Assembly: GCA_019894715.1 (NCBI GenBank)
Contig: JAGXOA010000100.1
Span: 1-37,120, forward strand
Direction: 5' to 3'
Length of the DNA stretch: 37,120 nt
Origin: Promethearchaeota archaeon
Lineage (GTDB): Archaea; Asgardarchaeota; Lokiarchaeia; Sigyniarchaeales; SOKP01
Numbering within the stretch: the stretch's first letter is position 1; each line of letters opens with the position of its first letter. A program made the translations under genes and the position numbers. Under the pieces are notes generated by a model. It had not been told where the DNA came from, made no database searches, and saw nothing but the letters and a program-made list of their open reading frames with translations. Below, one piece after another: positions 17,272 to 26,700 of the stretch.

Positions 17272-17787
17272 ATGGATGAATTGCATGAAAATGAACAGTA
17301 TTTTTTTGAGAAAAATACTGAAATTAGACTGTTTAATTTTCTAAAAGAATTTGAAAATCCTTGTCTATTATGTGCTCCTAAAATGGGGGAAATATTTGCA
17401 CGAAATGCAATAAAATGTAGTATTTTAGATATTGATAAAAGATTTTCAAATATTTCAAGCTTTCAATATTTTGATATTACTAGACCCAATTGGATTGCTG
17501 GAAATAAATTTGGAATTATATTTTGTGATCCTCCCTTTTTTAATATAAAACTATCTCAATTATTGAGAGCTATAAAATTATTAAGTCAGTTTGATTTTTC
17601 TCAATTTATATTTATTAGTTATCTCGTGAGGAGATCTCAGAAATTTCTTAACATATTCAATTCTTTTAATTTAAAACCTTCTGGATTTTTTCCAATATAT
17701 AAATATGTTGAAAAATGTAAAAGAAATAAAATTGAGTTTTATACTAATCTGCCGAAAGAATTGCTTAATAGGTTAAAAATTAAATAA
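17272..17787 (+). CDS. DPPF-motif methyltransferase, eEF1A-lysine-methyltransferase-1-like
   Basis: The 171-aa Rossmann-like protein resembles the N6-adenineMlase family (Pfam PF10237), whose eukaryotic members (EFM5/EEF1AKMT1) methylate a lysine of elongation factor 1A. The order matches that family: QYFFEKNTEIRLFNFL (9-24), a beta strand CLLCAPKMGEIFA (31-43), the acidic DIDKRF (53-58), FDITRP (67-72), then the catalytic IIFCDPPFF (82-90, Asp86-Pro-Pro-Phe89), and a basic C-terminal part with KCKRNKIEFYTN. It is slightly shorter than the eukaryotic enzymes. Substrate could be aEF1A or another protein; nucleic-acid adenine methylation cannot be excluded. It follows the 868-aa gene after a T-rich terminator. 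Confidence 0.7.
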   Translation: MDELHENEQYFFEKNTEIRLFNFLKEFENPCLLCAPKMGEIFARNAIKCSILDIDKRFSNISSFQYFDITRPNWIAGNKFGIIFCDPPFFNIKLSQLLRAIKLLSQFDFSQFIFISYLVRRSQKFLNIFNSFNLKPSGFFPIYKYVEKCKRNKIEFYTNLPKELLNRLKIK

Positions 17788-17811
17788 AAATATAATAATA
17801 AAGATTTGTTA

Positions 17812-18531
17812 TTATTTTTCTATTGGTATTATATAACCATATTGTCTAAGATCAAAAATATTAGCTATTATTTTTTCTTTAGGTTCATTTGAATCTTTTT
17901 TTAATAAAAGTTGATTTAATAATTCACTTAGAAAAAATTTTCCCTTTTTTTTTTGAATCATGGTAGCCATATTTAACATATTATCTTGATAAGGACTAAC
18001 ACTTGTTGATAGATGGCTAAGATTAATAATATGGGGAAATACTAAAGTAATATCGATAATCTTTTCTACAAGGTCTAAAAATTTTGGATATTTTATTATT
18101 TTCCTCTTATACGTTTCTAGATATTGTTGATTGTCTTTTTCATACTCTTTAACAAAGGTTTCTAGGGCTTTATGTAAATAATATGAAGGATTAGCATTTA
18201 AAATCATAGCTCCTCGGATAAAATTTCCCTCTTCAAGAATAATTTTATAATTGTCATACTCAAAAATGGATATGTCTTTTTGAATATCTCCATCTGATAT
18301 ATTAGCCCTTTTAGAACTAATTTCATAGGACATAATTTCTAGAAGTAATTTATTTGTTAATTCTAGATCAAATAATGATTCATGAATATTTTTTTGTCCT
18401 ATAATCGCATTAGTTTCTTTATGTATAATTAAAATTAATTCTATTTTTAAAACATCAAAAAAAATATTGGACTTTTCTTTCCAAATATCTATTTTCTTTT
18501 TTTTGACTTTAGTTTGGTTAATATTTGACAT
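17812..18531 (-). CDS. Roadblock/longin-like domain protein (Asgard type)
   Basis: The 239-aa protein starts with a lysine-rich tail and then has the pattern seen in roadblock/longin-like Asgard proteins: IELILIIHKETNAIIGQKN (strand-turn-strand), a helix with the ELTNKLLLEIMSYEI segment, strands around YKIILEEGNFIRGAMIL, and a helix LHKALETFVKEYEKDNQQYL. The C-terminal third (about residues 160-239) is a separate helical region ending in a winged-helix-like DLRQYGYIIP. Roadblock and longin folds are platforms for small GTPases; a GTPase lies 5.5 kb away. Cytosolic. It converges with the methyltransferase gene, 24 bases apart. The assignment rests on pattern, not on an invariant residue. Confidence 0.55.
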   Translation of the reverse strand: MSNINQTKVKKKKIDIWKEKSNIFFDVLKIELILIIHKETNAIIGQKNIHESLFDLELTNKLLLEIMSYEISSKRANISDGDIQKDISIFEYDNYKIILEEGNFIRGAMILNANPSYYLHKALETFVKEYEKDNQQYLETYKRKIIKYPKFLDLVEKIIDITLVFPHIINLSHLSTSVSPYQDNMLNMATMIQKKKGKFFLSELLNQLLLKKDSNEPKEKIIANIFDLRQYGYIIPIEK

Positions 18532-18666
18532 ACATAATTTTTTAATTAACCCTATTTTGAAACTTTTTCTAATTTTTTTAAATTTCTTTTAAATAATTTT
18601 TTCAAAGAGTTCTAAAAGCTATTAAGAATTTTTGAATTATTGAGATTTTAAAAATATAAAAAAATA

Positions 18667-18678
18667 CGTATAAAAAGG
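18667..18678 (+). promoter_or_regulatory. TATA box/BRE-like promoter core CGTATAAAAAGG
   Basis: The 12-mer CGTATAAAAAGG lies 61 bases ahead of the 527-aa coiled-coil gene. The identical 12-mer recurs at 32625-32636 ahead of the 140-aa coiled-coil gene. It fits an archaeal TATA element with flanking bases; the shared extended sequence suggests common regulation or a strong promoter class. Confidence 0.5.
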
Positions 18679-18739
18679 GAAAAGCTTATTTGTTAAACTT
18701 ATTTAAAAAATAATATATCATATAAGAGGAAAAAAAAAA

Positions 18740-20323
18740 ATGGTAGATAGAGTTATTCCATATTTAATCAATTTAGGTGATGTTATACCTTCTAGATCTA
18801 AAGCTACTTTATTAAGTGAAATGGCTATGGGACTTGTTGAATTGACTAATATTTATGGAGCTAAACTAAAAAAATTTGGTAAAGTTCATCATATTACATC
18901 CTGCTTTTGGCCTGTTCGTCTGATTCCCTTAAATGAAACAAGAGCCTGTGTTTGTTCATACCTTCTTAATACTAATGAGATATTATATATTGGGAAATTT
19001 AAAAAATTACCTCCAAAACCGGATAACGTAATTACTGGAGCAGATCCTGCATCATTTTTATCTTCTCTTGCCAATTATAATAAGCGTTATCTTGGTAAAA
19101 GTACAAATTTTAAAAGAGGTAAAATAATACAAGAAGCAATTTTTAATTCTGCTGATATAGATTACTTCAAAACCTTTTTCTTAAATCAATACAACATAAA
19201 TTCTTTTACAGAACCATATTTCTTATTAGAAGGCGATCCTATAGCAAAAAGTGTTAATCAAATAAAAATAGTTCCTGATATTAATGAATTTATTGATTTA
19301 AAAGACGTTAGAATGCTAGATAAATATCAAGATATCATAATTAATTTATGTGATAAATGGATAAAAAAAGGTGGTCAAGACGTAGATAAATATAGAGATA
19401 CTAAAATTGATACAAGTGAAGAAGAAAAGCAATTAGCAATTCTGAACAAAGAATTACAAAAAGAAAAAGAAAAAGATTTGAATGCAACTCCAGAAGAATT
19501 AATGCAATCTGGAAAATATAAAATACATGATAAAACAGGAGATTTTTCTACAAATCTAGATGCAATAAGAAATTCTAATGGAAGAGTAAAAAACGCTGTA
19601 GATAAAAAAGATCTTTTCTTAGTTGACGAAGCTATGAACGAATTAGTTCTAAGATATACTGATTTAGGAAATTCAATAAAACGGTATCAAAATGAGCTTT
19701 CGCAATTACATAAAAGCATAGACCGTGAAATCTCTGATATTGAAAAAACACATCAAAAACGAATCTCTGAATTAGAAAGAAAAATATCTGAAGTCGAAAG
19801 ACAGATAAAAAATAAACATAGTGATCTTAGCAATAAAACAGTAACTGTAGGAGATGTTGTCACAAAAATTAAAACAGAAAAGCAATCAAGTCTAGATAAT
19901 ATAGAATATATAAAAGATCAAGAAATGAACAATGTCCAACAATTCTTAAAGGATTTTACAATAGAATTAAAAACAAAGGATATAGTTGTTGGAATTCCAA
20001 TATTTATCTTTCATTTTACAGATCCTAACACAAAAAGAACAACAAAAAGAATTCCTGTTTTACCAATATTGGTTGATCATGAAAAAATTGTTTCAGCTAG
20101 GTTAAAAGAAAAATTTAGAGCTAAACTAGAAGATCTGATGAATAAATATAATCCTGTTATTAATTTAGTTGAAAAAGAGGGAGAAAAATCAAATCTTATG
20201 GAAAGTATTAAAAATTTAGATACTAAACTCGAAGAAACAATCAGTGATTTACGAATTAAAAGAATTTTAGGAAAAAGAACGGCTGAAAAAGTGCAAGAAA
20301 TAATTCATGAATTAGTTTGGTAA
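18740..20323 (+). CDS. Hypothetical coiled-coil protein, 527 aa
   Basis: No known family is recognised. The N-terminal globular part (1-190) is hydrophobic-patterned and contains Cys residues in TSCFWPVRLIP and ACVCSYLLN. A charged linker follows (about 215-250), then a long coiled coil around 297-370 (heptads in SDIEKTHQKRISELERKI), and a C-terminal alpha/beta segment with VVGIPIFIFHFTD and KRTTKRIPVLPILVDHEKI, closing in another helix. There is no signal peptide or membrane segment. AGAGG (18725-18729) precedes the ATG at 18740 by ten bases. The globular-coil-globular layout suggests a structural or oligomeric cytosolic protein. It shares its promoter core with the small coiled-coil gene at 32727. 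Conserved lineage-specific protein is the most that can be said. Confidence 0.85.
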   Translation: MVDRVIPYLINLGDVIPSRSKATLLSEMAMGLVELTNIYGAKLKKFGKVHHITSCFWPVRLIPLNETRACVCSYLLNTNEILYIGKFKKLPPKPDNVITGADPASFLSSLANYNKRYLGKSTNFKRGKIIQEAIFNSADIDYFKTFFLNQYNINSFTEPYFLLEGDPIAKSVNQIKIVPDINEFIDLKDVRMLDKYQDIIINLCDKWIKKGGQDVDKYRDTKIDTSEEEKQLAILNKELQKEKEKDLNATPEELMQSGKYKIHDKTGDFSTNLDAIRNSNGRVKNAVDKKDLFLVDEAMNELVLRYTDLGNSIKRYQNELSQLHKSIDREISDIEKTHQKRISELERKISEVERQIKNKHSDLSNKTVTVGDVVTKIKTEKQSSLDNIEYIKDQEMNNVQQFLKDFTIELKTKDIVVGIPIFIFHFTDPNTKRTTKRIPVLPILVDHEKIVSARLKEKFRAKLEDLMNKYNPVINLVEKEGEKSNLMESIKNLDTKLEETISDLRIKRILGKRTAEKVQEIIHELVW

Positions 20324-20449
20324 TTTTAATAAGAATTTCTTTCTTATTTTTTTGTTATATCATTAAAACTAGAGCTTCTACTTAAATATGTACTTAGTTT
20401 AAAAAAAATATAGAATAAAATGATATGCTTCAATCAAATTTAAAAAGGT

Positions 20450-20623
20450 TTAATCAACATAATGCATCTTTTGACCGCAACATTTTGAAATCTCTTGATA
20501 ACCACATTCTTTAGATTCACAACATAGCATATATTCATCCTTTACAAGCATAGATTTATCACAGTGTTTTGGAATCTCTAATTTTTTTCCACATTCATCA
20601 CATATTAAACTTATTTTAATCAT
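20450..20623 (-). CDS. Small zinc-ribbon protein, 57 aa
   Basis: A minus-strand gene of cysteine pairs: CDECGKK, KHCDKS, LCCESKECGYQ and KCCGQKM, giving enough ligands for at least one, probably two, zinc sites. The ATG at 20623 is preferred because ten upstream residues in the longer frame (starting at 20653, MFIFFSKISG) are hydrophobic and not ribbon-like; the 57-aa product begins directly with a strand leading into the first CxxC. Such mini-ribbons occur widely in archaea, as cofactors or nucleic-acid-binding partners. No operon partner. Function unknown. Confidence 0.75.
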   Translation of the reverse strand: MIKISLICDECGKKLEIPKHCDKSMLVKDEYMLCCESKECGYQEISKCCGQKMHYVD

Positions 20624-20931
20624 CCCTGAAATTTTACTAAAAAAAATAAACAAATTATTCCTATAAAGTCTCTCTTTTAAAATTTATAAAAAAAAACCAT
20701 TAATTAATTATTATATTTAAGGAAAAATTTCAGAAAATCTATGGAAAATAAATCAGATCAAAATAAAACATTTTAAGATATTGATATATTGGCTATTCAA
20801 GTTGCTTAAATAATGAAATATTCAATTTATTCTTTAAATATAATATTATTAGTATGAATGATTTTGTATAATGTATATTTTCTTTAATAAAAATCTAATT
20901 TTAAATGTAACTAATAATATCGTTGAAAAAT
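20624..20931. other. Spacer with a stop-interrupted short frame
   Basis: Mostly AT-rich DNA. On the plus strand an ATG at 20741 after AAGGAAA opens MENKSDQNKTF, then a TAA (20774-20776), then continues in frame as DIDILAIQVA to a second TAA (20807-20809). It could be a decayed gene start or chance. No RNA gene or repeat was seen. Confidence 0.2.
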
Positions 20932-21744
20932 ATGGATGAGAAATCTACTGTTGCAAAAGAAATAATGACTCAATATATAATTACTTTAGATAAGAGTGCA
21001 AAATTGAAAGAAATTATTAGCCTTTTAGATAAACATAAGATTTCTGCTATTTTTATTCATAATAAAGATGAAGTAGATTATTATATAGTTACTAAAACAG
21101 ATATTATACAGTTTCTTAATAGGGGGGGTATGGAAAAAAATAATCTTAGAGAAGTACCAATTAACGAAATTATGAAAGGCCCCATTGAATTAATTGATGC
21201 TAAAACACCAATTGATAAAGTCATCCGGTCTCTGATAGAAAATAATTATAAACGTGCTTTAATATCAGAAAATGGAAAGGCTGTAGGTGTTGTATCAACA
21301 AAAGATATTATGAAATTTAATAACACATATTTCAAACCAGCTAAACCACAGATTTTACTTTTTATGGATAATTTTAACAGTACTTTCATTGCCAAATACA
21401 TATATGAAGAAAATCTTAAAGATGATGTGAGTCAAGATTTAATTGATATTTATGGAGGGGCTCTAACATCTATCTCTATTATTACAAATCATATTATTAA
21501 AAAATCTGGAGCTATTCGTCAATTAATAAAAGATAGACGCTCAATTATCCTAGAGCAATATAGGGGGATTACTGGTATTTTAATTAGTGATTATAATTCT
21601 TTGGATTTAAAACGAAAATTACAAATAGCAACAAAGCAATTTTATCAAGAACATTCTGAAATCATCAACAACAGTCAAAAACATGAATCTGGTATTTGTT
21701 TTGAACTTGATATAGATTCAGTAGTGTCTATTTTTAAAGAATAA
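20932..21744 (+). CDS. CBS-domain pair with C-terminal roadblock-like domain
   Basis: The protein has two CBS motifs, starting VAKEIMTQYIITLDKSAKL and NEIMKGPIELIDAKTPIDKV, forming one Bateman module that typically binds adenine nucleotides. From about residue 140 a distinct domain begins with ILLFMDNFNSTFIAKYI and continues through a helix, IYGGALTSISIITNHIIK, the strand SIILEQYRGITGILISDY and a helix with KLQIATKQFYQEHSEI. That alternation resembles a roadblock/longin-type fold, so the protein could couple nucleotide sensing to a GTPase-type partner. The ATG at 20932 gives 270 aa; a TTG nine bases earlier would add three residues. The roadblock assignment is inference; the CBS pair is secure. 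Confidence 0.85.
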   Translation: MDEKSTVAKEIMTQYIITLDKSAKLKEIISLLDKHKISAIFIHNKDEVDYYIVTKTDIIQFLNRGGMEKNNLREVPINEIMKGPIELIDAKTPIDKVIRSLIENNYKRALISENGKAVGVVSTKDIMKFNNTYFKPAKPQILLFMDNFNSTFIAKYIYEENLKDDVSQDLIDIYGGALTSISIITNHIIKKSGAIRQLIKDRRSIILEQYRGITGILISDYNSLDLKRKLQIATKQFYQEHSEIINNSQKHESGICFELDIDSVVSIFKE

Positions 21745-21775
21745 AATACTTTAAAAAAACCGATTTTACATTTTA

Positions 21776-22021
21776 TTATTTTAAAAATTCTTTCATTACT
21801 ACATGTGTATTTGTATCTATAATGCCTTCAATTAAATCAATCTTTTTTGCAAAGGAATCGTAAAGTTCACCAATTTTAATTACTTCAATTTCAGCACAAA
21901 TATCATAATCTCCGGTTAATGAAAATATTTTCTTTATTTCTGGGATTTCATTTAGCTTATTTAATACTTCCAACATTGACTTATGTGATATTTTAAAAAA
22001 TATAAGAGCTTTAATTGACAT
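21776..22021 (-). CDS. Stand-alone AsnC/Lrp-type ligand-binding (RAM) domain protein
   Basis: The 81-aa protein is one RAM domain: strand ALIFFKIS, helix MLEVLNKLNEIPEI, then the ligand-loop motif SLTGDYDICAEIEV (the GxYD turn of Lrp/AsnC proteins), a second helix and the final strand IIDTNTHVVMKEF. It has no helix-turn-helix, so it is not itself a DNA-binding regulator. Stand-alone RAM proteins form dimers or octamers and sense amino acids. It is 27 bases downstream of the EamA transporter on the same strand. The transporter carries its own RAM domain, so a shared ligand or mixed oligomer is plausible. Confidence 0.9.
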   Translation of the reverse strand: MSIKALIFFKISHKSMLEVLNKLNEIPEIKKIFSLTGDYDICAEIEVIKIGELYDSFAKKIDLIEGIIDTNTHVVMKEFLK

Positions 22022-22048
22022 TTATTGTTATCACCTTTTTTTTTGATT

Positions 22049-23359
22049 TTACTTATTAATTTTATCTATAAATAATATATCAAGATTTTCTATACCATCT
22101 ATCTTTCTAATTTCTTTATTTATAAGTTTGTAGATATCTTTTATTGAATTTGTTTTTATATTTAATAATAAATCATGAGTTCCAATCAAAGATTGTACAC
22201 AACATACACCACTAAGTTTTAATAATTGAATAGGAATTGAATCTAATAATCCTTGTCTGAGATTTAGAAGGATATATGCATTCACCTTATTTTTAGTTTC
22301 ATGGGCGTACCTTAATAAAATTGAGATTATCAATAAAAATGTAACTATAATAAGAAATTCTAAAGGAAAATACTCACCTATGAAGATAATTCCTAGAATT
22401 AGAGAAAAAATTGGTTCAATAATTGTTAGAATACTAATCCACTGGCTATAAGTTAAATTATATGGACTCCAATTCACATTAGAAATAAACATTAAAGTAT
22501 ATGGAATTATAGTTGAGAAAACTATTAAAAGAACCATTCTCCAATCAAAAAGAATATTAAAGAAATTTGAAAATTCTGAAAAAAATAGAACGATTTCATT
22601 GTGTAAATTCAATTCGATTGGAAAAAAGTAAAATATTAGCATAAATGGAATCAGAGGTATAAAACCTAATATAAAAATTAGAGAGAGTTTTATCAACATT
22701 CTAATTATTTTAAAATCTTTATTTTTGTTGATTAAATTTACTTCTTTTGAAGTATATGTATCTTTACTAATACCTATATGTAAAAAAGACACACACACAG
22801 CAAATAGAACAATATAAATCCAACCTATGATTGAAGAACTAATATATGTCTGAGAAGGATCCTGGAATTTAATATAGCTAATGATTATTACACAGAATAT
22901 TAAAATAACAAGATAAAGTGTCTTAAAAATATCTAAATTCTCTAATCTAACTCCATGTTCATAAAAAGCTATAATAATTATGCTTAATTGAAATCCAACC
23001 AAAGCAAATGATATAGATGTCAGTTTTAGAGCAAAGAAATATCCAAAAATATGAAGAATAATTCCAAAAAATCCTAATAATAAAAAATACATAAAAAATC
23101 TGAAATTAGAGAAATCTTCATTTTTTTCTAAAACCAATCTTAATAATTGACCAATTGGTATTTTCTCTCTTTTTTTGTGTTTATTATTATAAATGGCTAA
23201 AAAAAGTGCTAGGAAAAATAAGAATATTCCAGAAATAAAAAATCTTTGAAAAGCAACCATAATTATTGACGTAAATCTGAATAAATCTGACGCTAAGATT
23301 GGAACTATACTCCAAAAAAAATTTGCTAAAATTATATAGAAGAAGTGTTTATTTTGCAT
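22049..23359 (-). CDS. EamA/DMT-family transporter fused to a C-terminal AsnC-type sensor domain
   Basis: The 436-aa protein has about ten membrane helices typical of the drug/metabolite transporter superfamily. It starts NKHFFYIILANFFWSIVPIL; the second repeat includes LTYSQWISILTIIEPIFSL, the usual EamA signature ending, then IFIGEYFPLEFL. The last roughly 76 residues (361-436) are soluble: AYILLNLRQG, a helix, then SLIGTHDLLLNIKT and the final strand ENLDILFID. This matches the Lrp/AsnC ligand-binding (RAM) fold, with GTHD in place of GxYD. The transporter would thus carry a cytosolic amino-acid-sensing domain. The exported metabolite is unknown. It is followed at 27 bases by the free RAM gene, forming a two-gene operon. 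Confidence 0.88.
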   Translation of the reverse strand: MQNKHFFYIILANFFWSIVPILASDLFRFTSIIMVAFQRFFISGIFLFFLALFLAIYNNKHKKREKIPIGQLLRLVLEKNEDFSNFRFFMYFLLLGFFGIILHIFGYFFALKLTSISFALVGFQLSIIIIAFYEHGVRLENLDIFKTLYLVILIFCVIIISYIKFQDPSQTYISSSIIGWIYIVLFAVCVSFLHIGISKDTYTSKEVNLINKNKDFKIIRMLIKLSLIFILGFIPLIPFMLIFYFFPIELNLHNEIVLFFSEFSNFFNILFDWRMVLLIVFSTIIPYTLMFISNVNWSPYNLTYSQWISILTIIEPIFSLILGIIFIGEYFPLEFLIIVTFLLIISILLRYAHETKNKVNAYILLNLRQGLLDSIPIQLLKLSGVCCVQSLIGTHDLLLNIKTNSIKDIYKLINKEIRKIDGIENLDILFIDKINK

Positions 23360-23724
23360 CTCTATCTCATATTATTTAATTTAACAAATATAAATTATTC
23401 TATATATACTATAATAGAATTACTATAACTAAAATATACAAAAATTGATTTTTAATATGAAAAAAAACATAAAATTTAGATTACATCTAACGATTTTGCA
23501 GCAGTAAAAAATTCATGAAATCTTCACTATTTATAACAAAGTTAATCGAGTGGGATTTATTTTGGATAGTTAATATACAGACTTATTTAATTTTAAATTT
23601 TGAATCTTTATTGTTTTAGAAAATTTTTATTAAATATATTATTGTATGTTAATATCGACAAAAATGTTAAATATCAGTTTATAATTTTTTATTCTGATCT
23701 TAATTCTTTTTTGGTGAAAAATAA
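23360..23724. other. Divergent promoter region with left copy of a direct repeat
   Basis: This is the spacer between the transporter (minus) and the giant gene (plus). It contains the left repeat (23418-23465) with an ATG at 23457 that stops after four codons, and then AT-rich DNA up to a GGTG ribosome-site-like sequence at 23713-23716 ahead of the giant gene. No small gene is credible in it. Confidence 0.5.
23418..23465. repeat. 48-bp direct repeat, left copy (43/48 with 31399-31446)
   Basis: The block includes TATACAAAAATT and ATTTTTAATATGAAAAAA. It matches 31399-31446 at 43 of 48 positions without gaps, and a shared ATAAATTATT lies at a similar distance upstream of both copies. The right copy holds the start codon of the DUF6125 gene; in the left copy the same ATG (23457) runs into TAA after four codons. 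The two copies bracket the giant gene. Confidence 0.65.
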
Positions 23725-26700
23725 ATGAAGACTAAAAAGGATTTTAAAAAGAAACTATGGAGTTTAGTGTTAATATCATTTTTCTTACTCCAAAGCAACC
23801 AATTTTTAAATTTTAATCAAAATAAAATCAACCAAAGATTAAATAATGATAGCGAAAATGGAATTAACAATTCAGAGTACGAATCAGTTGATCCTTTAAT
23901 CATCGATGGCAGATCTTCTGCTCCTGGTTCTTACATGTGGGATGACTTGGTTAATAATGAATGGTGTTCTGGATCAGGAACAATAGATGATCCATATATA
24001 ATTGAAAATATTATGATTAATGGTGAGGGATCTAAATGGTGCTTATATATTCGTTTTTCCTCAGTCTATTTTATTATTAGAAAATGTAAATTTTATAACT
24101 CTAATGATTTCTCAGGAGAAGGAGGAGGTATATATACATTTCAAACATATAATGGAAGGATATTTAATAATAATTGTTCAAATAACCGTTATGGTGGAAT
24201 AAAAATTGAAGAAGGTAGTAATTTTAACATTTCTGGAAATTTATTAGATCAAAACGATTTGGGGGGGATATCATTATTAAAAGTCGAAGACAGTTATCTT
24301 TTATCCAATAATATAAATAATAATGGAGCAAATGGAATAAGTCTAACATCATCAAATTATAATACAATTGAAGAAAATATTATAAATAATTCCGTTAACG
24401 GAATATATATTTTTAATTGTGATGATAATCGTATTTCAAATAATTCCTTTAATAATAATGATCATAATGGATTGAGTTCACAATTTAGTGATTATAATAT
24501 CATATCTAAAAATCGTTTTAATTCAAATGGTTTAAATGGCATCTCTATATTATATGGAAGAAATAATTCTCTTTTAGAAAATTTGGTTTCCAAAAATAAT
24601 AAAAAAGGAATCTATACCGATGATTGTAATTATTCTCGAATTTCTAATAATATTGTTAAAAATAATTATGATCTCGGAATAGAGTTAAGAGATTGTAGAT
24701 ATAGTGTTATTGATGAGAATTTAATATCAAATAATAACGTTAATGGCATAAGAATCACAGGATCCTATAATAAAATATCGGAGAATATTATTGAAAAAAA
24801 TATTGGAGATGGAATTGTTTTATATGGTAGTTATTATGATGTTTTTAATAATGATATACTAAACAATAATTTAGCTGGCCTATATATGCAGAGTTGTAAA
24901 AATAGTAATATAAAAAGCAATCTAATTGAAAATAATAATTATGGTATTTTACTTACATCTGGGAACGAAAATAACATCATTTTAAAAAATTCAGTAAATT
25001 ATAATAGAGGAGGGATTTATCTTTGGGGTTCTGGAAATAATAATAATGAAATCTCAAGCAATAATATCAAATATAATCTATTAAATGGTATTGAAACAAG
25101 AGTAAATAGTAATAACAATATTATAACTTATAATCTTATAGAAGAAAATATTAATTTGGGTGTATTAATTTATTCAGATTTTAATACTATTTATAAGAAT
25201 TATTTAATTGGTAATAGAATTAATGCCTATGATTATGGTGATGATAATTATTGGGATAATGGTGTTTTCGGTAATTATTGGGATGATTATAATGGTATAG
25301 ATGAGGATGGGGATGAAATTGGTGATATTCCTTACTCTATTGCTGGTAGTTCTGGAAGTCGAGATAATTACCCAATTATTCATGCTATGGTTGATTTTGC
25401 CATATTTTACGAAGATATCTATTTCTCAATTAATGTGGGAGAATTAGACGTAAACGCGGAAATAACTAATATCGGATATGGCTATAAGAGTAATATTACA
25501 ATAAGCTTTTTTGAGAAAAATATTGATGGTTCGATTAAACAAATAGGTAATAATCATACAATAAATGGATTACTAAGGCATGAAAATGCTATAATCACTG
25601 AAAAATGGACACCTAAAATGCATTTTAGTATCTTTGTAATTATTGATCCTGAGAATAAAATCACAGAACTTAGTGAGTCTAATAATATAGCAGAAAGAGA
25701 ATATAGTGGTACATCTCCAATTGTTTATCATGTAACATCTAAATTTGGATCTTGGTTAGGAACAAATACAGTAGGTACGTTTATTACTAATATTGATTTA
25801 AATAATAAGTTTACTGCTAAAATAACAGATTTTGATGGTCCTGATGATGTAATTAAAGTTATATTTAAACTTAATGATATTTCTTTTGAAGGTAAAAAAA
25901 TTTCAGGGGAATTATGGGAATTTGATTTAAATTTATTGGATTTACATGGAGGAAAGAATTTTCTAGAAATATTCGCCTACGACGCAACAGGACATGTTTC
26001 TAAAGCAAAGAATGTAATAATTAAAGCTAAACAACTTCCTTTTTGGCTAAATGAAGTTCTAATAGGTATAGAAATAAAGTTTTTAGAAATTACGGTTAAT
26101 TTACTATCCCAATCATTAAATATTTCATTTAAATACCCTTATAAAAAAGATAAATCCACTGTTTTTGATAAAACTATTCCTAAAGACACAGAATTTTTGG
26201 GTGGAAAGAGCGCTAAATATAACTATAGTATGTTTTTTTCATTTGAATATTTCTTTTTAACAGGGATGGCAAGACTTACAACAAAAGGTTCATTATCAGG
26301 CAAATTATTTGGTTATATATTGGAAGGAACAATAACTTCACAAGCAAATTTAGATACTACAACATTAGATATAAAGAGTATTATGATATCTTTTTCACTT
26401 TCTTTAACTATACCGCTTGTAGAGCACGATGTAAAACATAATAAATGGCCAATTTCAGTTGATTGCAAAGTTACAGCTAAAGCAAAAATAACAGTTGAAG
26501 TAATGATGGAAGCTCACAATAAAGCATTAGAGTGGGTGTCATTTAAGATTATTACAGAAATCTCATTAAACGGACATTTTGGTATTAAAGTAGATCTTGG
26601 ATTTGTAGGTGGGGGATTAGATATCGATGTAGGAGGAACTGGAACATTCGAAATTATAATTGATGAAGATGATTTTGCTATGCATCTCTATATTGGATTT

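Noticed and set aside
20741-20809. Stop-readthrough or selenocysteine/pyrrolysine-type frame
   Set aside because: The interrupting codon is TAA, not TAG or TGA, and the second part ends after ten codons; chance or decay is simpler.
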